A stretch of DNA of 64,000 nt from Solwaraspora sp. WMMD791. Lineage in GTDB: Bacteria > Actinomycetota > Actinomycetes > Mycobacteriales > Micromonosporaceae. Positions 25,794 through 34,639 of the stretch are shown here, piece by piece (position 1 is the first letter of the stretch; each line of letters starts with the position of its first letter). A program made the translations under genes and the position numbers. The stretch covers positions 2,604,001 through 2,668,000 of the forward strand of contig NZ_CP120737.1 in NCBI RefSeq assembly GCF_029581195.1, given 5' to 3'. Below the pieces are notes generated by a model that did no database searches, was not told the DNA's origin, and saw only the letters and a list, made by a program, of their open reading frames with translations.

Positions 25794-27212
25794 GTGAGCC
25801 GGCTGGAGCTGCGTGGCTTCGGCTGGCGCCACGCCGGCCGTCGGGCCTGGGCGGTGCGCGACGTCGACCTGCGGATCGGCGCCGGCGAGCGGGTCCTGCT
25901 GCTCGGGCCGTCCGGAGCGGGCAAGAGCACCCTGCTGGCGGCGATGGCCGGGCTGCTGCCGGCAGACTCGGGCGAACAGGCCGGCACGGTCAGCGTCGAC
26001 GGGCTCGACCCGCGCAAGGCCCGCGACCGGGTCGGCATGGTCTTCCAGGATCCGCAGACGCAGCTGGTGATGGCGCGCAGCGGCGACGACGTGGCGTTCG
26101 GGCTGGAGAACCGGGGGGTGCCGGCCGGGGAGATCTGGCCACGGGTGGACGCCGCGCTGGCCCGGGTCGGTTTCCGGTACGGCCGGGACCGGCCGACCGC
26201 CGCGTTGTCCGGTGGCGAGCAGCAGCGACTCGCCCTGGCCGGGGCGCTCGCGCTGCGGCCGGACCTGCTGCTGCTCGACGAGCCGACCGCGAACCTGGAC
26301 CCGGCCGGCGCCGACCTGGTCCGCGACGCGATCGCCGGCGCGCTGGCCGACGATCACGACACCACCCTGGTCGTCGTCGAGCACCGGGTGGCGCAGGCGC
26401 TGCCGCTGGTCGACCGGGTGGTGGTGCTGGACCCGGGTGGCGGGGTGCGGGCCGACGGTCCGCCGACGGAGGTCTTCGACCGGTACGGCGTAGCGCTGGC
26501 CGCCGACGGTGTGTGGGTGCCCGACCAGCCACTTCCGGTACGGCGACCCGGCCGACCCGCCGGTGCGCCACTGTTGCACGCCGACCGGGTCGGGTTGCCG
26601 CCCCGGCTCGCCGTACGCGCCGACGAGATGCCGGTGCACGCCGGTGAGGCGCTGGCCGTACTCGGGCCCAACGGCGCCGGCAAGACCACGCTGGCCCTGC
26701 TGCTCGGCGGGCTGGTCGCCCCGGGCGCCGGTACGGTGCGGGCGACCGCAGCGCTGACCGGTGGGCGGGTCGGGTCGGTGCCGCACCGCTGGCGGGCGCC
26801 GGAGCTGGTCCGCCGGATCGGTTCGGTGTTCCAGAACCCGGAGCACCAGTTCGTCACCACGACCGTCGCCGACGAGTTGGCGCTCGGCCCGCGCCGCTGC
26901 GGTCTGCCGGAGCCGGCGGTCGGCCGGGTCGTCGACGAGCTGCTCGCCCGGTTGCGGCTGGACCGGCTGGCGCGGGCGAATCCGTACACGTTGTCCGGTG
27001 GTGAGGCGCGGCGGCTGAGCGTGGCGACCGCCCTGGCCACCGCGCCGCAGTTGCTGGTGCTCGACGAGCCGACCTTCGGTCAGGACCGCCGGACCTGGAT
27101 CGAACTGGTGGAGCTGCTGGCCGGGTTACGCGACGAGGGGCACGGCGTCGTCGCGGTCACCCATGACGCCGATTTCGTCGACGCGCTGGCCGACCGGCGG
27201 CTGGCCCTGTGA
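25794..27212 (+). CDS. ykoD: ECF transporter double ATPase
   Basis: 472 residues with two fused ABC domains. The first has Walker A GPSGAGKS at 38-45, Q-loop FQDPQTQLVMA, signature LSGGEQQR and Walker B LLLLDEPTANLD; the second has GPNGAGKT near 291, FQNPEHQFVTTTVADELALG, LSGGEARR and LLVLDEPTFGQD. It is the energising unit of the YkoEDC vitamin importer. GTG start; the stop overlaps ykoC by four bases. All catalytic residues appear present in both halves. Confidence 0.95.
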   Translation: MSRLELRGFGWRHAGRRAWAVRDVDLRIGAGERVLLLGPSGAGKSTLLAAMAGLLPADSGEQAGTVSVDGLDPRKARDRVGMVFQDPQTQLVMARSGDDVAFGLENRGVPAGEIWPRVDAALARVGFRYGRDRPTAALSGGEQQRLALAGALALRPDLLLLDEPTANLDPAGADLVRDAIAGALADDHDTTLVVVEHRVAQALPLVDRVVVLDPGGGVRADGPPTEVFDRYGVALAADGVWVPDQPLPVRRPGRPAGAPLLHADRVGLPPRLAVRADEMPVHAGEALAVLGPNGAGKTTLALLLGGLVAPGAGTVRATAALTGGRVGSVPHRWRAPELVRRIGSVFQNPEHQFVTTTVADELALGPRRCGLPEPAVGRVVDELLARLRLDRLARANPYTLSGGEARRLSVATALATAPQLLVLDEPTFGQDRRTWIELVELLAGLRDEGHGVVAVTHDADFVDALADRRLAL

Positions 27213-28015
27213 CCGGCGCGGTGGACGTGGCGGCTGGCGCGGTGGCCGGTGCGGTACGGCCGGCGGTGCTGGCCCGGCGCAACCCGGTGGCGAAGCTCGT
27301 CGCGGCGTTGATCTTCTCGGTGGCGCTGCTGGCCACCCTGGATCCGCTCACCCCGGCGATCGCGCTCGCCGTCGAGGTCGCGGTGATTCCGCTGTTCGGG
27401 CTGCGCTACCGCACCGTGGCACGACGGATGCTTCCGGTGCTGGTCAGCGCGGCCGGCCTACTGGTTACCCTGCTGCTGTTCGCCGCCGAACGGTCCGGGA
27501 CCGTACTGCTGGCCGCCGGGCCGCTGCTGCTGACCACCGGGGTCCTGATCACCGCGCTCGGCCTGGCGTTGCGGCTGCTCGCCGTCGCGCTGCCCGGAGT
27601 GCTGGTCTTCGCCACCACCGACCCGACCGATCTGGCCGACGCGCTGATCCAGAACGCCAAGGCACCGCCGCGGTTCGCCATCGGTGCGCTCGCCGCCTTC
27701 CGGATGGTGCCGATGCTCAGCGCGGAGTGGCAGCTGCTGACGATGGCCCGTCGGGCACGTGGGGTGGACCCGGGCCGCAACCCGCTGCGCCGGTTGCGGC
27801 TGTTCGCCGCCACCGGCTTCGGCCTGCTGGTGCTGGCGATCCGCCGGGGAACCCGGCTGGCCACCGCGATGGACGCGCGGGGTTTCGACTCCGAGGTCGT
27901 GCGCACGAGCGCCCGTCGGCAGCGGTTCGGCATGGCCGACGTCGTCCTCGTCGTCGGCGCGGCCGCCGTGGCCGCGTTGTCGTTGGCGACCGGGCTGGCG
28001 GTCGGGGCAGGCTGA
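27209..28015 (+). CDS. ykoC: ECF transporter T component
   Basis: 268-residue transmembrane coupling protein. The family's two Ala-Arg-Gly-type coupling motifs are visible near the C-terminal half: MARRARGVDP and AMDARGFDSE, which dock on the two ATPase domains. N-terminal half has four hydrophobic helices after LARRNPVAKLVAALIFSV. Translationally coupled to ykoD by a GTGA overlap. With ykoE and ykoD it completes a thiamine-type ECF transporter under TPP control. Confidence 0.94.
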   Translation: MTGAVDVAAGAVAGAVRPAVLARRNPVAKLVAALIFSVALLATLDPLTPAIALAVEVAVIPLFGLRYRTVARRMLPVLVSAAGLLVTLLLFAAERSGTVLLAAGPLLLTTGVLITALGLALRLLAVALPGVLVFATTDPTDLADALIQNAKAPPRFAIGALAAFRMVPMLSAEWQLLTMARRARGVDPGRNPLRRLRLFAATGFGLLVLAIRRGTRLATAMDARGFDSEVVRTSARRQRFGMADVVLVVGAAAVAALSLATGLAVGAG

Positions 28016-28060
28016 CCGGACCGCACGGCCGATGTCCGTGACGACCGGACCGCACGGCCG
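28014..28060. repeat. 18-bp direct repeat at the ykoC 3' end
   Basis: GACCGGACCGCACGGCCG occurs at 28014-28031 and 28043-28060, 29 bp apart; the first copy begins inside the ykoC stop codon. Inverted complementarity inside each copy is weak. The rest of the gap to 28221 holds promoter-like sequence and no gene. Confidence 0.6.
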
Positions 28061-28221
28061 GGTCCGTTCGGTGGATCCGCAGGTCACTACCGGTCGAACC
28101 AATGCACACATGGCAACGCTTTCACGCCCCGTGTGCCGTCGGGACGGCAACGCGTCGCCTGCTGTTTCCCCACCTGCACGAGATTGACCGCGACCACGTT
28201 GATCTACGAGGCGGAGCAGGA

Positions 28222-29931
28222 ATGGGACACCACCACCACCATCACAGCCACGATCACGCCGCGACCGGTGCTGACGTACCGGCCGCTCTCGACCTGTCGG
28301 TGCCGGACGCGGAGCTTTCCGGGCCCGAGGCGTCCCGGCGCAGCTTCCTGCGCAACGCCGGGCTGCTCGGCGCCGGTGCCGCCGCGACGGTGCTCGCCGG
28401 TGGGCACGCCGCGCACGCCGCCCCGGCCGCCGACGACGAGACCTCGGCCGGCGGCGCGTCGACCGGTGACGGCGAGTTCGTCTGGCTGGCGGGCGACCAC
28501 CACATCCACACCCAGTACAGCTCCGACGCGATGTACCGGGTGGTCGACCAGGCCAAGCACGCCCGCGCGTACGGTCTGGACTGGATCGTCATCACCGACC
28601 ACGGCAACGTCACCCACTCCCGGATCGGCGTGGAGAAGGTCAACCCGGACATCGTCGCCACCCGCCAGGAGATCAAGGACCTGCTGATCTACCAGGGCCT
28701 GGAGTGGAACATCCCGTCGGCCGAGCACGGCACGGTCTTCGTCCAGCCGGGGCCGAACGAGGTCGCCGTACTCAAGCAGTTCGAGACCGACTACGACGGC
28801 TCGGTGACCGGCACCAGCGGCCCGAGCCCGGAGAACGAGGCGCTCGCCATCGCCGGCATCAAGTTCCTCGGTGAGGAGGTCCGTAACCGCCGGATCGGTG
28901 GCGCGCTGTTCCTGGCCAACCACCCGTCGCGGCGCGGCGTCGACTCGCCGCACGAGATCCGCGCCTGGCGCGACGCCGACCCGACGGTGGCCGTCGGCAT
29001 GGAGGGCGCGCCCGGACACCAGGCGTCCAGCCTGCCGGCACCGAACGGCCCGGGTCGCGGTCGCGGCTACTACGAGGGCAGCCCGTCGGCGGCGTCGTTC
29101 CCCGGTTACCCGCTGGAGAGCTACCGCACCTGGGGCGGGTTCGACTGGATGACCGCCACCGTGGGCGGGCTCTGGGACAGCCTGCTCGCCGAGGGCAAGC
29201 CATGGTGGATCAGCGCCAACTCCGACTCGCACATCAACTACCTGGGTACGTCGATGCGCGGGCCGAACAGCGACTTCAACGCCAACGGCAAGTACAACGA
29301 CCCGGTGTACGGCCCGCTGATCACCACCGCCGGCGACTTCTGGCCCGGCCAGTACAGCCGCACCCACGTCGGCGCCAAGGCGTTCGGCTACCGGGCGGTG
29401 ATGGACGCCATCCGGGCCGGCCGGGTCTGGGTCGACCACGGTGGCCTGATCCGGGGCCTGGACATGCGGGTCCGTCGGCAGGGCGACCAGCGTCCGGGCG
29501 CGGGAGCCACGCTGGGCGGCACCTTGAAGGTCAAGAGCGGTACGTCGGTCGTGGTGACCCTCGACATCGACCTGGCCACCACACCGAACTGGGCGCAGTT
29601 CGTGCCGCAGCTGGCCCGGGTGGACCTGATCGTCGGCGACGTCACCGGCCCGGTGACCGACGCGGACACCTTCACCGCGCCGACCGCCCGGGTGGCCGCC
29701 TCGTTCGAGGTGCAGCCCGGCCGTAAGCGGGTGTCGTTCAGCTACCCGCTGGGGCGGGTGGACCGGCCGATGTACATCCGGGTGCGGGGCACCGACGGCA
29801 ACCGCAGCGCACCCGGCCTGCTGGGTGCCGCCGTCGACCCGGCCGGCCCGGCGATGGACGTGATGGGAGACGCCGACCCGTGGCTGGACCTGTGGTTCTA
29901 CGGCAACCCGATCTGGGTCCTGCCGTCCTGA
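28222..29931 (+). CDS. Tat-exported PHP-domain metallophosphoesterase-like protein with N-terminal His run
   Basis: 569 residues from an ATG after GGAGCAGGA. The protein opens MGHHHHHHSHDH, a natural hexahistidine, then a 26-residue spacer and a twin-arginine signal (SRRSFLRNAG, Arg39-Arg40) with probable cleavage after AHA at 66. The mature part begins with GDHHIHTQYSSD (metal ligands near 93-96) and DWIVITDHGN, the PHP pattern for a tri-metal phosphoesterase site; NSDSHINYLG and VDHGGLIRGLD follow. A C-terminal beta-rich domain of about 150 residues completes it. Substrate unknown. It follows the thiamine transporter but has its own upstream region. Confidence 0.88.
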   Translation: MGHHHHHHSHDHAATGADVPAALDLSVPDAELSGPEASRRSFLRNAGLLGAGAAATVLAGGHAAHAAPAADDETSAGGASTGDGEFVWLAGDHHIHTQYSSDAMYRVVDQAKHARAYGLDWIVITDHGNVTHSRIGVEKVNPDIVATRQEIKDLLIYQGLEWNIPSAEHGTVFVQPGPNEVAVLKQFETDYDGSVTGTSGPSPENEALAIAGIKFLGEEVRNRRIGGALFLANHPSRRGVDSPHEIRAWRDADPTVAVGMEGAPGHQASSLPAPNGPGRGRGYYEGSPSAASFPGYPLESYRTWGGFDWMTATVGGLWDSLLAEGKPWWISANSDSHINYLGTSMRGPNSDFNANGKYNDPVYGPLITTAGDFWPGQYSRTHVGAKAFGYRAVMDAIRAGRVWVDHGGLIRGLDMRVRRQGDQRPGAGATLGGTLKVKSGTSVVVTLDIDLATTPNWAQFVPQLARVDLIVGDVTGPVTDADTFTAPTARVAASFEVQPGRKRVSFSYPLGRVDRPMYIRVRGTDGNRSAPGLLGAAVDPAGPAMDVMGDADPWLDLWFYGNPIWVLPS

Positions 29932-29942
29932 CCGCCGCCGCC

Positions 29943-30455
29943 ATGATCGTCACTGGAGTGAGTCTCGGGCACGCCGACGACCGCGCCGCCGAACACTGGC
30001 TGCACGACGTGGTGGGGCCGGCGGGCGTGCCCGGACTCGTCGCCTGCACTCATCTGGTCGGAACGCCGCGCCCGCACGTGGCGATCAGCCTGGCCGCCCC
30101 GGACGGACTACCGGACGGTCTGCCTGCTTCCGCCGCCGAGTTCGCCTCGGCGGCGGAGGTGGCGGCGACCGAGCACCGGGAGCGTCGTTCGGGTCGGGCG
30201 GTGCTCTACCCCGGGGTCGAGTCGCTGGTCGGTGAGCTGCGCGTCGCGGATCTGCTGGACCGTAGCGCCATCGAGCAGGTGACCCTGCTCGGCGGCGCTC
30301 AACCGGACGGCGACACCCGACTGGTGACCCGGGACTTTGTCCGACCGGTGTGGATCAACGGCGTGCTGACGTTGATCGCCGCGCCGGTCGGGGCCGGTCG
30401 GATCGCCCCGTTCGAGTTGCCCGATCCGACCCCCTGCTGCGCGGACAAGCACTGA
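29943..30455 (+). CDS. Hypothetical protein downstream of PHP gene
   Basis: 170 residues from an ATG at 29943, 11 bp after the PHP gene stop, so probably the same transcript. It reads MIVTGVSLGHADDRAAEHWL and contains GTPRPHVAISLAAPDGLP, ERRSGRAVLYPGVESLVGEL and TRDFVRPVWINGVLTLIAAPVG. The end has two adjacent Cys and a final His (CCADKH), which might bind metal. No signal peptide, no membrane segment, no family recognised. A strong terminator follows. Confidence 0.7.
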   Translation: MIVTGVSLGHADDRAAEHWLHDVVGPAGVPGLVACTHLVGTPRPHVAISLAAPDGLPDGLPASAAEFASAAEVAATEHRERRSGRAVLYPGVESLVGELRVADLLDRSAIEQVTLLGGAQPDGDTRLVTRDFVRPVWINGVLTLIAAPVGAGRIAPFELPDPTPCCADKH

Positions 30456-30475
30456 TCACACACCCGCCTATCCAG

Positions 30476-30514
30476 CCTCCGGTGCTGGTCACAGCCTGTG
30501 GCCAGCACCGGAGG
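30476..30514 (+). terminator. Strong terminator hairpin
   Basis: Arms 30476-30493 and 30497-30514 pair over 18 bp (one G-T wobble) around a GCC loop, 20 bp after the hypothetical gene stop. It ends the PHP-gene transcript. Confidence 0.8.
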
Positions 30515-30809
30515 CGCTCCCGCCTGAGGAGCCTGACCCCGACAACGAAGCCGACGGACCCGAGCCGTACACCCTGGTCCTGGCACCTGGCGCGCGAGAC
30601 GCGCCGTGAGTCACGTCCTCCCAGCCAGCGCCGCCTTCGCCGCATGGCAATTCATCAGCGGACCGCTACGACGAGAACCGCACCGGGTAGGGGCTCGACG
30701 GCACGCACCACTCGAAGGTCTTTGGCGCGCCAGACGCGGTGAGTACCGCGTACCGTCGCCGCTCACCAGGGACCCCGCCCGCCCTCGAACCACTCGGCAG
30801 GGCCTGCGG
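30515..30809. other. Gap between convergent genes without a supported gene
   Basis: Together with the hairpin this makes a 354-bp gap (30456-30809). One plus-strand frame ending with TGA at 30602 reads as an acidic peptide (PPEEPDPDNEADGPEPYTL) but has no start codon or ribosome site. It could be a decayed gene end. Nothing else is apparent. Confidence 0.4.
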
Positions 30810-31505
30810 TCAGCGCCGGCCGCTGATCAGGAACTGCAGTTGGAGCTCGTGGTCCGGTGCCACCCCGAACCGCCGGTCCAGTTCGAGGATCGACGTCAAC
30901 GGGGTGACCGTGACCCCGGTCAGCCCGGCCTGTTCCAGCACCGCCACCATCTGGTCGATGGATTTCGCGGTGGCCAGCGGCAGCGCGGCGCGCACCTCGT
31001 CGTCGTAGTGGTCGGCGAAGTTCTCCGAGGCGTTGTCGAGCCCGTCGGGGAACCAGGTGCTGTCGACCACGGCGACGGTGCCGCCGGGCCGCAGCAGACG
31101 CACCCAGTTGGCCACGGCGATCTGCGGCTCACGCAGGGTCCACATCAGGTAGCGGCTGGTCACCGCGTCGAAGCTGGCAGCCGGGAAGTCCGGGGCGACG
31201 GCGTCGCCGTACGCGATGACCGGTCCGTCGGTCATCGCGGCCGCGTGCCGGCGGGCCTGCTCCAGCATCCCCTCGGACAGGTCGATGCCGGTGACCCGGT
31301 GGCCGAGCCCGGCCAGCACGATGGCCGCCTGCCCGGTGCCGGTGCCGACGTCGAGCACGTCCAGCGGGGCCGGCGGCAGTGCCGCCGCCCAGACCTGCGA
31401 CCAGGCCTGCTGGTCGGCGGCGAACCGCTCCGGGCGCTGAACGTACGCGTCGTACCCCGGCGCACGGCCGGTCCAGTAGTCGTTGATCCGGTCCTGTATT
31501 GTCAC
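30810..31505 (-). CDS. SAM-dependent methyltransferase, class I
   Basis: 231 residues from a GTG overlapping the upstream ATPase stop by four bases. Motif I is VLDVGTGTGQA (about 50-60), with the acidic end of strand 2 in VTGIDLSEGMLEQAR and motif post-II near AVTSRYLMWTL; the fold is the ubiquinone/menaquinone methyltransferase type. It ends the FecBCD-like operon, so it may modify the transported metal chelate or a chelator such as a metallophore or corrinoid; that is inference from context only. No target residue motif is visible. Confidence 0.88.
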   Translation of the reverse strand: MTIQDRINDYWTGRAPGYDAYVQRPERFAADQQAWSQVWAAALPPAPLDVLDVGTGTGQAAIVLAGLGHRVTGIDLSEGMLEQARRHAAAMTDGPVIAYGDAVAPDFPAASFDAVTSRYLMWTLREPQIAVANWVRLLRPGGTVAVVDSTWFPDGLDNASENFADHYDDEVRAALPLATAKSIDQMVAVLEQAGLTGVTVTPLTSILELDRRFGVAPDHELQLQFLISGRR

Positions 31506-32323
31506 GCGGCGATCCTCTCCTCGATGATCTGGTGGAGCGGGTGGAACAGCAGGTGGATGGCACCGTCGAGGTCGAGGCGTCGGATGCCGATGCCGTAGAC
31601 CGGTTCGAGCACGGCCGGGTCGAGCACCTCGCCGGTGGTGCCGGCGGCCACCACCCCGCCCCGGCCGAGCAGCACCAGGTCGTCGCAGTAGCGGGCAGCC
31701 AGATTGAGGTCGTGCAGGACGACGATCGAACAGGTGCCGAGATCGCGGACCAGCTGCAGGATCTCGTGCTGGTAGCGAATGTCCAGATGGTTGGTCGGCT
31801 CGTCGAGCAGCAGGTGGGTGGCCTGCTGGGCCAGTGCCCGGGCGATCAGCACCCGCTGACGTTCACCGCCGGACAGGCCGGCGACCGGGCGGGCCGCCAG
31901 GTGCGCAGCACCGACCCGGGCCAGACACCGGGACGCGATCTCGTGGTCGGCCGCACTCGTGCGCTGGAACGTCGACAGGTGCGGCCCCCGGCCCAGCAGC
32001 ACCAGCTCGGCGACGGTCAGGGCGATCTCGTTGGCACCGGCCTCCTGCACCACCACGGCCAGCCGCCGGGCGACCTCCCGGGCCGGCAGGACGGACAGGT
32101 CGTCGCCGTCGACCATGACCTGCCCGGCGTCACCGCCGCGCCCGCCACCGCCGCGCCCGCCACCGCTGCGCAGCGCGCCGTAGAGCAGCCGCAGCAGCGT
32201 GGTCTTGCCGCTGCCGTTCGGGCCGATCAGACCCAGCACCCGGCCCGGTCCGGCGGTCACGCTCACCCCGTCGATGACCGGGTGGGCTCCGTAGCGCCAG
32301 GAGACCCCGGTCGCGGTGATCAC
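31502..32323 (-). CDS. Iron-siderophore/cobalamin-type ABC ATPase
   Basis: 273 residues with Walker A GPNGSGKT at 34-41, a glycine-rich insertion after it (GGGRGGGGRGG), signature LSGGERQR, Walker B HLLLDEPTNHLD and the switch His in VLHDLNLAARYCD. The sequence is FecE/BtuD/FhuC-like. It is bracketed by four-base overlaps with the binding-protein gene upstream and the methyltransferase gene downstream, showing tight translational coupling. Substrate class: iron-siderophore, heme or cobalamin. Confidence 0.92.
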   Translation of the reverse strand: MITATGVSWRYGAHPVIDGVSVTAGPGRVLGLIGPNGSGKTTLLRLLYGALRSGGGRGGGGRGGDAGQVMVDGDDLSVLPAREVARRLAVVVQEAGANEIALTVAELVLLGRGPHLSTFQRTSAADHEIASRCLARVGAAHLAARPVAGLSGGERQRVLIARALAQQATHLLLDEPTNHLDIRYQHEILQLVRDLGTCSIVVLHDLNLAARYCDDLVLLGRGGVVAAGTTGEVLDPAVLEPVYGIGIRRLDLDGAIHLLFHPLHQIIEERIAA

Positions 32324-33312
32324 GACGCCGCCCCGAAGCGCTGCACGATGCGCTCCAACCCGTCGATCGCCAGCGGGCTCGGCGGCTCGGTGAAGTTGAA
32401 CAGCTGGGTCGTCACCTCGCCGGTGCGTACCGCCGTCAGGTTCTCGGCACCGGGCAACCCGGTCAGGCCCTGCTCCACCGCCGCCGGGTCACCGTCCGAG
32501 TAGAGCAGGATCAGCACGTCGGGGTCGCGTCCGAGCAGTTCCTCCACGGTGACCTCGAAGACCCGCTCCGGTACGTCGTCGAAGACGTTGCGGAAGCCGG
32601 CCGCCTCCAGCTGCGGGTGCGCCATGCTGGCGGTGCCGTAGGCGTAGGTCACCCCGCCGCCGACGGTCGGATAGAGCACCGCTGCCGTCCGCCCGGACGC
32701 GTCGCCGGCCTGCTGCTCGACCTGGGCCATCCGCTCCTGCAACGCGGTGACCGCCTCCTGCGCCTGCGACTGGCGGTCGAACACCTTGCCGTACGTTCGC
32801 ATCTGGGCGTAGATGTCGTCGAAGCTCGGCACGGCCGTGTTGTCGGGGCACATCGCCGGCTCCTCCAGCAGCGGGATGTCCACCGCCGACAAGGTGTCCC
32901 GGGAGAGGTTGTCGACCTCGCCGAGCACCAGGTCCGGCTGCTGGCTGATCACGACTTCCTTGGAGATCTGCAGGTGACCGCTGGTGTCGGTCCTGTCGGT
33001 CAGCAAAGGGATGGCGTCGAGCGCGGCGAGGGTCGACGTGTCGTAGTACTCCGCCGGGTACTGGCCGGCCCGGGCGGTCACCCGGTCGAGTACCCCGAGC
33101 GCGTGCAGGTACGGCACGGCAGCGCTCTTGAGCAGCACGACCCGCTCCGGCGCGGCGTCGAAGGTGACCTCGACGCCGCAGTTGGTGACGGTCACCGGGT
33201 AGCCGTCGCCGGCGGCCGTGGTGCCGGCACCGGCGCCGGCACCGCCGCAGCCGGCACCGAGCAGGGCGGTCGCGGACACTGCCGCGAGGGCGGCGGTACG
33301 AATCGGCGTCAT
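32320..33312 (-). CDS. Metal-chelate ABC transporter substrate-binding lipoprotein
   Basis: 330 residues starting MTPIRTAALAAVSATALLGA, a signal peptide that ends at a Cys in LGAGC and so is probably lipidated. The periplasmic-binding fold of the FecB/BtuF type follows: PERVVLLKSAAVPYLHALGV, QQPDLVLGEVDNL and DVLILLYSDGDP. A conserved Cys-Pro-Asp (MCPDNTAVP) lies in the middle. Cargo cannot be determined from sequence. It is separated by 23 bp from the upstream permease gene. Confidence 0.9.
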   Translation of the reverse strand: MTPIRTAALAAVSATALLGAGCGGAGAGAGTTAAGDGYPVTVTNCGVEVTFDAAPERVVLLKSAAVPYLHALGVLDRVTARAGQYPAEYYDTSTLAALDAIPLLTDRTDTSGHLQISKEVVISQQPDLVLGEVDNLSRDTLSAVDIPLLEEPAMCPDNTAVPSFDDIYAQMRTYGKVFDRQSQAQEAVTALQERMAQVEQQAGDASGRTAAVLYPTVGGGVTYAYGTASMAHPQLEAAGFRNVFDDVPERVFEVTVEELLGRDPDVLILLYSDGDPAAVEQGLTGLPGAENLTAVRTGEVTTQLFNFTEPPSPLAIDGLERIVQRFGAAS

Positions 33313-33335
33313 CGTTGCTCCCCGGGCGATCGTGG

Positions 33336-34418
33336 TCAGGCGGCGGCGTGCAGCCGGCGGATGAGTACGAGCAGGAACGGCGCACCGAGCAGAGCGGTGA
33401 TGATCCCGATCGGGATCTCCTGCGGGGCGAGCAGGACCCGGGCGAGGACGTCGGCCCAGACCAGCAGGATCGCGCCGAGCAGCGCGGCGACGGGGACGAC
33501 ACGCACGTGCGCCGCGCCGACGATCCGGCGGGCCAGGTGCGGCACGACGAGCCCGACGAAGCCGATGCTGCCGGCGGCGGAGACCAGCACGCCGACGCTG
33601 AGCGAGACGAGCACCAGCAGACGCAGCCGGAACCGGTCCGGCGACACCCCGAGGGTCTGCGCGGTCTCGTCGCCGATGGCCAGTACGTCGAGCCGCCGCC
33701 CGACGATCGTCAGGTACCCGGTCGTCCCGACCAGCACGATGGCGGCCACTGCCAGCAGCGCGTCCCACCGGGCCAGGCCCAACGAACCGAGCAGCCAGAA
33801 CATCACCGACCGGGTGCCTTCGGCCGAGCCGGAGGCGAAGATCAGGAAGCTGGTGGTGGCGTAGAGCGCGTAGCCGACGGCGACACCGGACAGCAGCAGC
33901 CGCAGCGAGGTCACCCGACCGCCGCTGCGGGCGATCAGGAACACCAGCAACGACGCGGCGAGCGCGCCGAGGAAGGCGCTGCCGGACAGGGCGTACTGGC
34001 CGAAGCCGGCACCGACGCCGAACAGGATCGCCGCGGCGGCACCGCTGGAGGCGCCGGAGTTGATACCCAGCAGGTACGGGTCGGCCAGTACGTTGCGGAC
34101 CATCGCCTGCAACGCCACGCCGCACACGGCCAAACCGGCACCGACGAGCATGCCGAGCAGCACCCGGGGCAGCCGTACCTGCCAGACGATCGACTGCTCC
34201 GGGAGACTCCAGGTCACCTCGGCGGGCAGCCCGACGAGCTGATGTCCGATGATCCTGGCGACGGTCGTCGGGGCGATCCCGATGGCGCCGGAGCCGACGG
34301 CGACCAGCGCGGTGGCCACCAGCCCGACAGTCAGGACGACCAGCCAGATCCCGGCGCGGCGCCGCTGGGCGGCGACGCCGAGCAGGTCCGCCCGGGTCGC
34401 CAGCAGGGTGGCTGCCAC
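33336..34418 (-). CDS. FecCD-family ABC permease
   Basis: 360 residues from a GTG at 34418 with GGGGGT seven bases before it; a TTG at 34466 would add 16 residues that look non-coding. About ten helices; family signatures are VWQVRLPRVLLGMLVGAGLA, ADPYLLGINSGASSGAA and SAAGSIGFVGLVVPHLARRI. A single permease gene is present, so the transporter is a homodimer. First gene of a four-gene operon: permease, binding protein, ATPase, methyltransferase. The AT-richer 34436-34475 region upstream probably holds the promoter; no Fur-type box or B12 riboswitch is visible. Confidence 0.93.
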   Translation of the reverse strand: MAATLLATRADLLGVAAQRRRAGIWLVVLTVGLVATALVAVGSGAIGIAPTTVARIIGHQLVGLPAEVTWSLPEQSIVWQVRLPRVLLGMLVGAGLAVCGVALQAMVRNVLADPYLLGINSGASSGAAAAILFGVGAGFGQYALSGSAFLGALAASLLVFLIARSGGRVTSLRLLLSGVAVGYALYATTSFLIFASGSAEGTRSVMFWLLGSLGLARWDALLAVAAIVLVGTTGYLTIVGRRLDVLAIGDETAQTLGVSPDRFRLRLLVLVSLSVGVLVSAAGSIGFVGLVVPHLARRIVGAAHVRVVPVAALLGAILLVWADVLARVLLAPQEIPIGIITALLGAPFLLVLIRRLHAAA

Positions 34419-34568
34419 CGTCCGACCCCCAAACGCCTCAAAATTGCTGTTGCAAACTCCTGGCAAAAAGCTAGCAGCAAGATCAAGGGATCGGAAGGCG
34501 GGGAGTCACTGTTCACCTCGACGTCGGCCAGTGCCGGCACCCGTTCACCAGGGCTCCGCTCCGGCGGA

Positions 34569-34601
34569 CTCCCCCGGCGGGCGGCGTACCCGCCGGGGGA
34601 G
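34569..34601 (-). terminator. Terminator hairpin downstream of a small-protein gene
   Basis: CTCCCCCGGCGGG (34569-34581) and its reverse complement (34589-34601) form a perfect 13-bp stem with a 7-nt loop, 38 bp past the stop of the small gene at 34640. Confidence 0.75.
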
Positions 34602-34639
34602 CGCATCTGCCTCCGGTCGGAGGAAGGCCAGGCCAGCGG

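Noticed and set aside
30496-30602. Open frame ending in an acidic peptide after the terminator
   Set aside because: No start codon or ribosome site; overlaps a terminator hairpin.
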